From Pseudonocardia sp. C8 (GTDB taxonomy: Bacteria; Actinomycetota; Actinomycetes; Mycobacteriales; Pseudonocardiaceae), in contig NZ_JACMTR010000002.1 in the NCBI RefSeq assembly GCF_014267175.1, forward strand, positions 1,066,001 through 1,130,000: 64,000 nt of DNA, read 5' to 3'. Below the pieces are notes generated by a model that was given only the letters and a program-made list of their open reading frames with translations, was not told the DNA's origin and ran no database searches. Positions 58,613 to 64,000 of the stretch are shown here, one piece after another. A program made the position numbers and the translations under genes. How positions within the stretch are numbered: position 1 is the first letter of the stretch; each line of letters opens with the position of its first letter.

Positions 58613-59382
58613 CAGCCCGCCACCATCGCCGCGAGCATCAGGACCATGCCGAGGCCGGCGACCGCGTGGCAGGCGGCGTCCGCCCGGGCCCCGAGCCGCC
58701 CGGGGGGTGACGGCGGTGCGGCCGGGTGCGTGGTCACCGCGAGGGTCGCGCGTCCACCACCCGCAGGATCGCCGGTCGGCCCGCCCGCCGGTCCGTCCGC
58801 GACCTCGGCCGGGTCGTCGGGCGTGAGCGGATCACCTGCGCGCCCGCCGTGCCCGATCGCGCGGACCGCCCAGAAACCGGCCGTGACCAGCAGCGCCACG
58901 CACAGGAGCACGGTCACCGTGACGGCCCAGCCGGCCTGGCCGGCGTGTGCGGCGTGGCCGGTCCCCTCGGAGGTGCCCCCGCCGTGGCCCGCGTGCCCGC
59001 CGCTCCCGCCGGCGGCGACCGCGACCGGCATGATCACCGGCATCGCGGCCAGCATCCACACCATCGCCGCGGCCATCAGGGCGTGCGCGGCACCGGCCAC
59101 CCGGCCGGCGCTCCCGCACGGGACCCCGCGCACCGCCGTGCCGGCGAAGAACACCGCGAACACCGTGAACAGCGTGATCTGCACCCACAGCCCGGCGGTG
59201 CCGAACCAGCTCCACGTCATGACGACCATCGCCGCGCTCATCACCAGGTGGGCCAGCTCCGCGGTCCGGTGCGCCGCCGGGAGCCCGGCGGACACGGCCG
59301 CCGACCAGCGCAGCAGGGCGACGACGCCGGTGGCGGTGACGAGCGCGGTCAGCGCCCAGGCGAGCGGCACGGACGAGATCAC
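58609..59382 (-). CDS. DUF5134 membrane protein
   Basis: A 257-residue polytopic membrane protein of the DUF5134 family: an N-terminal segment (LAWALTALVTATGVVALL), a LAHLVMSAAMVVMTW helix, ITLFTVFAVFFAG, an HALMAAAMVWMLAAM helix, then a Gly/His-rich loop (GGSGGHAGHGGGTSEGTGHA) and further helices. The His-rich loop and Met/His-rich helices are suggestive of copper or another metal ligand; no biochemical function is established. GTG at 59382 with GAGGA eight bases upstream. It lies between the sigma factor and PepSY genes. Confidence 0.83.
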   Translation of the reverse strand: MISSVPLAWALTALVTATGVVALLRWSAAVSAGLPAAHRTAELAHLVMSAAMVVMTWSWFGTAGLWVQITLFTVFAVFFAGTAVRGVPCGSAGRVAGAAHALMAAAMVWMLAAMPVIMPVAVAAGGSGGHAGHGGGTSEGTGHAAHAGQAGWAVTVTVLLCVALLVTAGFWAVRAIGHGGRAGDPLTPDDPAEVADGPAGGPTGDPAGGGRATLAVTTHPAAPPSPPGRLGARADAACHAVAGLGMVLMLAAMVAGW

Positions 59383-59602
59383 GCGTCCTCCTCGGTCGTG
59401 CGGGAACGACTCCAGTGGTCGCCGGGAAACCGCCCCCGGTTCCGGGGTGCGACGCCGATCACCCCGATGGACGACCCGCGGTGATCGCCGATCCGGCACC
59501 GGGAGCGGACGGAAACGGCCGGATCCGGTGCCGGACGGGGAGCACCGAGCGACCGTGCCGTCACGAGCCCGTCGCGCCGGTGCACACCGGCGCCGGGGCG
59601 GC

Positions 59603-60244
59603 TCAGCGCGGTGCGGAGCGTGCGGCCCGTGCGGTGCCGGGCCTGCGCGCGGTGCCGATCCCGTGGGCGGCGTCGATCCCGTGGGCGGTGCCGGGCCCGC
59701 CGTCGGCGTCGAGGGCCCGGACCAGATCCTCCCGGGCCCGCGCGACCCGGGAGCGGATGGTGCCGACCGGGCAGCCACAGACCTCGGCGGCCTCGGCGTA
59801 GCCGAGATCGAGGAGCTGCGTGAGCACGAACGCCTCGCGCCGGTCCGGGGCGAGGTCGTCGATCAGCGCGCGGAGCAGCACCGCCTCCTGGGCGCGGCCG
59901 AGCGGGGCGGCGCGTTCCAGGACCTCCTGGGTGTCCTCGCCGAGGTCCCGGATCCGCGGCCGGCGCACCGCGGTGCGGACGGCGTCGGCAGCCACCCGGC
60001 GGGCGATCGACAGCAGCCAGGTGCGCGCGCTGGAGCGGGCCGCGAACGCCGGCAGGGTGCCCAGCGCGCGCAGGTAGGTCTCCTGGGCGAGGTCCTCGGC
60101 GTCGGCGGGCCCGTTGCGGTGCACGAGGAAACGGTGCACGTCGGCCTGCGTCGCCCGCACGAACGACGCCAGCGCGGCCTGGTCGCCGGCCCCGGCGGCC
60201 AGCGCCCACGCCGTCACGGTGGCATCGTCGTGACGTTCGGACAC
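59603..60244 (-). CDS. ECF-type RNA polymerase sigma factor (SigC-like)
   Basis: A 213-residue sigma factor. Region 2 covers about 20-90 (ALASFVRATQADVHRFLV, DAEDLAQETYLRALGTLPAF) and region 4 about 120-180 (LIDDLAPDRREAFVLTQLLDLGYAEAAEVCGCPVGTIRSRVARAREDLV). It resembles mycobacterial SigC, which likewise lacks a classical anti-sigma partner. The GTG at 60244 begins at SERHDDATV, where conservation starts; an upstream ATG at 60481 would add 79 unconserved residues. It is followed by DUF5134 and PepSY membrane proteins, probably its targets or signal inputs. Confidence 0.88.
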   Translation of the reverse strand: MSERHDDATVTAWALAAGAGDQAALASFVRATQADVHRFLVHRNGPADAEDLAQETYLRALGTLPAFAARSSARTWLLSIARRVAADAVRTAVRRPRIRDLGEDTQEVLERAAPLGRAQEAVLLRALIDDLAPDRREAFVLTQLLDLGYAEAAEVCGCPVGTIRSRVARAREDLVRALDADGGPGTAHGIDAAHGIGTARRPGTARAARSAPR

Positions 60245-60408
60245 GCCCGCCACGGTAGCCGCCGCCGCGCCGCGCACCCGCACGCCCACCAGCCGTTCCG
60301 CCGCTCGGAGCAGCGCCGCACGACGCCCGCGGCGGACGGACCGGGCCACGGGCCGGAATTCCCGCCGAGATGCAGCTGAGGGTTCGCTGAAGATCGACAA
60401 TTTGCGTT

Positions 60409-60420
60409 GAGGTGCACCTC
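60409..60420. promoter_or_regulatory. 12-bp perfect palindrome upstream of the sigma factor
   Basis: GAGGTGCACCTC is perfectly self-complementary and lies beside a local AT-rich stretch (AATTTGCG region) about 165 bp upstream of the chosen sigma factor start. The AGGT/ACCT half-sites are reminiscent of metal regulators, but the spacing does not match the IdeR/DtxR box. Confidence 0.35.
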
Positions 60421-60538
60421 GGTGGGGGTGGTCCGGGCACGGACGGTTCGCGCCGGGCGCGAACCGCGCCGGGCGGCGCATCGTGGGGGCGGCGCCCGGT
60501 GAGGGGCGGCGGGCTGCTCGACGTACCCGGGAGGGTTC

Positions 60539-61693
60539 TCAGCCCGCCAGGCGCCGCGCCAGCATCCGGAACGCCGGCGTCGGCAGCTCCGGCGCCAGGT
60601 CGACCGCGCAGGTCCGGGCCAGGATCTGCAGGGTCCGCGGGCAGGCGTCCGGGCCGTGGTCGATCTCCGTGCCCACCGCCGCGTACGGGTCGAGCGCCGG
60701 GTGCAGCGGGTTGCGCGCCTGCAGCGACCGCCAGTTGGTGTACACGTGCCGGCCGGTGTCGATCAGCCGGTGCACGCCGCGGTGATCGGAGAACCGGGCC
60801 GCGTCCTCGGCGGAGCCGAACTCCACCGCGAGCCCGGCCGCGTGCGCCGGATCGTGGTGCGGGACCGGGTTCAGGTCCTTCCCGATCCGGCGCGCCAGCG
60901 CCTCCAGCGCGATCGCGCGGTGCCGGTGGCGGCGGGCGATCTGCGCGTCCAGCGCGTCCAGCTGCGGGCGGAGCACGGCCGCGGCCAGTTCCGGCATCCG
61001 CAGGTTCACGCCGACGATCAGGTCGGCGTCCGACCCGGCGAACCCGGGCCGCTCGTAGCTGCCGACGTCGTGGTACATCGCCGCCCGGTCGAACAGGGCG
61101 GGATCGTCGGTGACCAGGGCGCCGCCCTCGCCGGACCGGATGTTCTTGTGCTGGTTGAAGCTGAAGCAGCCGGCGTGCCCGATCGACCCGGCCCTGCGCC
61201 CCCGGTAGGTGACGCCGATGGCCTGGCACGCGTCCTCGACCACGACGAGGCCGTGCGCGGCCGCCACCTCCATGATCGCGTCCATGTCGGCGACCTGGTT
61301 GCCCATGTGCACCGGGACCACGGCCCGGCTGCGCGGGGTGATCCGGGCCCGGAGGTCGGCCGGGTCCATCGTGAGCGAGCCGTCGATCTCGACCAGCACC
61401 GGCACGGCGCCGACGGCGAGCGCGGCGGCCGCCGTCGACACCCAGGTGTAGGCGGGGACGAGGACCTCGTCGCCCGGGCCGATCCCGGCCCCGACCAGCG
61501 CGGCGACCAGCGCGCTGGTGCCGCTGTTCACGGCCAGCGCGTGCCGGGTGCCCACGTGCCCGGCGAGCTCGGTCTCGAAGCGGGCGACCTCCGAGCGGTC
61601 CCCGCCGGTGAACCGGCCCAGCTCGCCGCGACCCAGCACCCGGACCGTCGCCGCCATACCCCGCGCGGTCGTCATCATCGCGCCGAGTCCCAT
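60539..61693 (-). CDS. DegT/DnrJ/EryC1/StrS-family PLP aminotransferase
   Basis: A 384-residue fold-type I enzyme that usually aminates a keto-sugar, such as a nucleotide-linked deoxysugar. Motifs: VNSGTSALVAAL, VLVPAYTWVSTAAAAL, VVVEDACQAIG and the PLP-lysine motif FSFNQHKNIRSGEGGA, then the C-terminal substrate domain. AGGAGG precedes the ATG at 61693. It is divergent from a GMC oxidoreductase gene; the pair may act on the same cell-surface sugar or cyclitol. Without other sugar genes in view, the product is uncertain. Confidence 0.9.
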   Translation of the reverse strand: MGLGAMMTTARGMAATVRVLGRGELGRFTGGDRSEVARFETELAGHVGTRHALAVNSGTSALVAALVGAGIGPGDEVLVPAYTWVSTAAAALAVGAVPVLVEIDGSLTMDPADLRARITPRSRAVVPVHMGNQVADMDAIMEVAAAHGLVVVEDACQAIGVTYRGRRAGSIGHAGCFSFNQHKNIRSGEGGALVTDDPALFDRAAMYHDVGSYERPGFAGSDADLIVGVNLRMPELAAAVLRPQLDALDAQIARRHRHRAIALEALARRIGKDLNPVPHHDPAHAAGLAVEFGSAEDAARFSDHRGVHRLIDTGRHVYTNWRSLQARNPLHPALDPYAAVGTEIDHGPDACPRTLQILARTCAVDLAPELPTPAFRMLARRLAG

Positions 61694-61850
61694 ACTTGTC
61701 CTCCTGGACCGGTTCACCGGTGGTCGACGAACGGCGTGGGCCGGTTCCGTGCAGACTGGACGGAACCGGACACAACGGTACCGATGGCCGTTTCCTCCCC
61801 CGGGGACGCCCACGGCGACACCGCGCGACGATCGGAAGGACCTGCGCCGC

Positions 61851-63512
61851 ATGCTCATCGACACCCGGCGAGCACTCCCCGGTTCCTGGTTCGAGACCGA
61901 GGTCTGCGTGATCGGCAGCGGCCCGGCCGGTGCGGCGGTCGCCGCCGAGCTGGCCGACCGTGGCCTGCGCGTCGTCGTCCTCGAGGGCGGGGGACCGCGG
62001 CTGGGGCGGACCGCCCGGGACACCTACCGCGGCGTGACCGGGCGCGGCGCGCACGACCCGGTCGACGTCGTCCGGCAGAAGCGGCTCGGCGGTACCTCGC
62101 TCGTGTGGGGCGGGCGCTGCGCACCCCTCGACGACGTCGACTTCACCGAGCGCGACTGGCTGCCCGGGACCGGATGGCCGATCACCCACGACGAGCTCCG
62201 GCCCTGGTACGCGGTCGCCCAGCGGCATCTCGACGCCGGGGCCTGCGAGTACTCGGCGGCCGCGTCCGGGTTCCCGCCCACCCCGGCCGGAGTGTCGTCG
62301 GAGGTGCTGCGCTGGGACGACCTGTGGCGGTGGAGCCCGCCGACCTCGTTCGCGCCGCGGGTGGAGGCCATGGCGCGGGCCGGCCGGATCCGGTTGTTCC
62401 TGCACGCCACGGTGGCCCGTCTCGAGCGGGACCCGCTGTCCGGGGCGGTGACCGAGGCCGTCGTCGTGCCGCGCACGGGGCTGGAGGTGCGGGTGCGGGC
62501 GCGCCACTTCGTCGTCGCCGCGGGCGGCCTGGAGTCCACCCGGCTGCTGCTGGCCTCCGACGGCTACGGCGGCACCGGCCTGGGCGCCGGCATCGGCGAC
62601 GAGTACGGCCAGGTCGGCCGGCACTACATGACCCACCCGGTCGGCGAGGTCGGCCGGCTGCGGCTCACCCGGGCCGGGCGCGAGGTCGGCCTCGGCTACC
62701 TGCCGACCGACGACGGCGTGTACGCCCGCCGGATGCTGGCGCTGTCCCCGCGGGCGCAGGCCGACCACCGTCTCGGCAACCTCAAGGCCGCCCTCTGGTT
62801 CGCCGACCCGAAGGACCCCGACCACGGCGACGCCCTGCTGTCGACGTTCGCGCTGACCTACTGGGGGCTGGGCAAGCTGCGGACCGGGTTCAAGGCGGCC
62901 GGCACGCACGCCCAGTACGCCCGGACGACCGGCATCGGCCGGCACGTCCGGAACGTGGCCGCCGACCCGCTGCGGGTGGCCCGGTTCGCCCGCGGCTGGG
63001 CCCGGCCGCGGATCACCGGGGAGCGGCGGGTGCCGTCGTTCATGCCGCTGGACTCCGGGCACTGCCGGCTGCGGTTCGACGCCGAGCAGACCCCGGACCC
63101 GGCCAACCGGGTCACCCTCGACCGCGACCGGGATGCGCTCGGCCAGCACCGGCTGCGCGTCGACTACCGGGTGTCCGCGGCCGACCGGGACGCCATCGCG
63201 ACCTCGCTGACGCTGATCGGCAAGGAGCTGGAGCGCACCGGGCTCGCGCAGGTCGACCTGTCGGACCTGGAGCGGGTGCACGACATGGACATGACCGACG
63301 GCACCCACCAGATGGGGCTGCTGCGGATGTCGGACTCGCCGCGCACCGGTGTCGTCGACCCGGCGTGCCGGGTGCACGGGACGCCGAACGTGCACGTCGC
63401 CTCGAGCGCCGTCTTCCCGTCGGCCGGGGCGGTCGGCCCGACGCTGGCCCTGGTCGCGCTCGCCTGCCGGACCGCGGACCTCATCGCCCGGGAGACCGGC
63501 GCAGCAGTGTGA
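61851..63512 (+). CDS. GMC-family FAD oxidoreductase
   Basis: A 553-residue flavoprotein dehydrogenase. The FAD fold motif IGSGPAGAAVAAELA is near residue 20, GGTSLVWGGRCAPLDDVDF marks the GMC signature, and the C-terminal GMC domain has MDMTDGTHQMGLLRMS and the HVASSAVFPSAGAVGPT motif with likely catalytic His/Asn residues. GMC enzymes oxidise alcohols or sugars. GGAAGGA precedes the ATG at 61851. It faces the DegT aminotransferase gene, consistent with oxidising a hydroxyl to a ketone that DegT then aminates. Its 3' end overlaps the convergent GGDEF gene by 32 bp. Confidence 0.9.
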   Translation: MLIDTRRALPGSWFETEVCVIGSGPAGAAVAAELADRGLRVVVLEGGGPRLGRTARDTYRGVTGRGAHDPVDVVRQKRLGGTSLVWGGRCAPLDDVDFTERDWLPGTGWPITHDELRPWYAVAQRHLDAGACEYSAAASGFPPTPAGVSSEVLRWDDLWRWSPPTSFAPRVEAMARAGRIRLFLHATVARLERDPLSGAVTEAVVVPRTGLEVRVRARHFVVAAGGLESTRLLLASDGYGGTGLGAGIGDEYGQVGRHYMTHPVGEVGRLRLTRAGREVGLGYLPTDDGVYARRMLALSPRAQADHRLGNLKAALWFADPKDPDHGDALLSTFALTYWGLGKLRTGFKAAGTHAQYARTTGIGRHVRNVAADPLRVARFARGWARPRITGERRVPSFMPLDSGHCRLRFDAEQTPDPANRVTLDRDRDALGQHRLRVDYRVSAADRDAIATSLTLIGKELERTGLAQVDLSDLERVHDMDMTDGTHQMGLLRMSDSPRTGVVDPACRVHGTPNVHVASSAVFPSAGAVGPTLALVALACRTADLIARETGAAV

Positions 63513-64000
63513 CCCCGGTGTCCTGCCCGGCCGCGTCCAGTGCCGCCCACATGGAGTCCAGCGGCAGCGGCCGGCACCGGGTCCGGGTGATCACCGCGTG
63601 GCACGGGGTCGGGACGAACGGGAACGCCGAGGAGAGCCCGGCCACCGCCTCGCACAGCCGCCGCGCCGCCGTGGCCAGCGTGCGGACGTCGAGCCCGGGC
63701 AGCACCAGCAGGAACTCCTCGCGGCCGATCCGGACGGCGCGCCCCGCCGCGCCGGTGTGCCCGCCGAGCAGGCGGGCGACCCCGTGCAGCACGGCCGTCT
63801 CGGCGCGGAACCCGTGCTGCCGGTTCACCGTGCCCAGCCCGTGCACCCGCAGCAGCACCAGCCCGAGCGGCAGGGTGCCGGACATCGAGCCGTGCAGCCA
63901 GCGGTCCAGGAACGCCCGGGTGGGCAGGCCGCTGCGCGGGTCGCGCTCGGCGCCGGGTTCCAGCTGGTCGAGGCGGGACAGCGCGGCATCGGCGCGCCGG
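63481..64000 (-). CDS. GGDEF-domain protein, 5' end cut by window edge, degenerate signature
   Basis: The visible 173 codons contain a diguanylate-cyclase-like domain: DPRSGLPTRAFLDRWL at its start, LGLVLLRVHGL, and RIGREEFLLVLPG where GG(D/E)EF is expected. The second Gly of the signature is Arg here (GREEF), so catalysis of c-di-GMP synthesis is doubtful; it may be a GTP or c-di-GMP sensor, or inactive. The start and any N-terminal sensor domain lie beyond base 64000. Convergent with, and overlapping, the GMC gene end. Confidence 0.8.
   Translation of the reverse strand, partial: RRADAALSRLDQLEPGAERDPRSGLPTRAFLDRWLHGSMSGTLPLGLVLLRVHGLGTVNRQHGFRAETAVLHGVARLLGGHTGAAGRAVRIGREEFLLVLPGLDVRTLATAARRLCEAVAGLSSAFPFVPTPCHAVITRTRCRPLPLDSMWAALDAAGQDTGVTLLRRSPGR

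Noticed and set aside
60409..60420. Reading the GAGGTGCACCTC palindrome as an iron (IdeR/DtxR) box
   Set aside because: The half-site spacing and the missing outer TTA/TAA do not match the 19-bp iron box.
59379..63395. A 1,338-residue minus-strand frame spanning the sigma factor and GMC genes
   Set aside because: The frame is out of phase with both the sigma factor and DegT genes and shows no domain. It exists because stop codons are rare at this GC content.

Overview
This 64 kb window comes from a very high-GC actinobacterium, most likely Pseudonocardia or another Pseudonocardiaceae. The main pointers are extreme third-position GC, many GTG starts with GGAGG-type ribosome sites, a Nur-type nickel operator beside iron and nickel superoxide dismutases, an actinobacterial integration host factor, an F420-dependent flavoprotein, an MftD-like mycofactocin protein, and paired glycine-to-betaine methyltransferases. 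Genus assignment is inference. No rRNA, tRNA, insertion sequence, prophage, CRISPR array or replication origin was seen. The window reads as ordinary chromosome rich in catabolic and lipid genes.

Region by region. 1-3.2 kb: Fe-SOD (cut by the window edge, Nur box upstream), DUF1697 and TauE genes, Ni-SOD and its divergent maturation protease. 3.2-3.75 kb: a degenerate array of 62-bp tandem repeats, followed by a FIST-domain gene and an epoxide hydrolase. 6.4-11.4 kb: 4-hydroxybenzoate catabolism (IclR regulator, pobA, pcaHG), then a GtrA protein and a haloacetate-dehalogenase-like hydrolase; a matching palindrome lies in front of pobA and again in front of gtrA. 11.6-13.4 kb: betaine synthesis. 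13.7-17.3 kb: CoA transferase, thiol-dependent quinone reductase and a NagZ-type hydrolase.

17.3-25.7 kb: the most distinctive region. It holds a beta-ketoacyl synthase III with an unrecognised ~290-residue N-terminal domain, a 1,877-residue single-chain acetyl-CoA carboxylase with eukaryotic-type domain order, and an acetoacetyl-CoA-reductase-like FabG, all on one strand. Together they could convert acetyl-CoA via malonyl-CoA to acetoacetyl-CoA and 3-hydroxybutyryl-CoA. 26.3-31 kb: F420 flavoprotein, MBL hydrolase, DedA protein, HtrA protease and thiolase. 31.1-32 kb: a yybP-ykoY manganese riboswitch in front of a GDT1/TMEM165-family exporter. 32-38.4 kb: dimethylsulfone monooxygenase, then a TetR-controlled acyl-CoA dehydrogenase and two acyl-CoA ligases.

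38.5-44.1 kb: a tripartite tricarboxylate transporter (TctCBA) divergent from a CitA/CitB-type two-component system, with three matching operator half-sites between them. 44-49 kb: hydrolase, integration host factor, type II NADH dehydrogenase and asparagine synthase. 49-54.2 kb: an LCP cell-wall ligase with a giant disordered tail, a lipoprotein and a LytTR response regulator. 54.5-57.2 kb: an MftD-like flavoprotein facing a MoaD-like / Asp-box propeller gene pair. 57.3-60.2 kb: an ECF sigma factor with DUF5134 and PepSY membrane proteins. 60.5-64 kb: a DegT aminotransferase divergent from a GMC oxidoreductase, then a partial GGDEF-domain gene with a degenerate signature.
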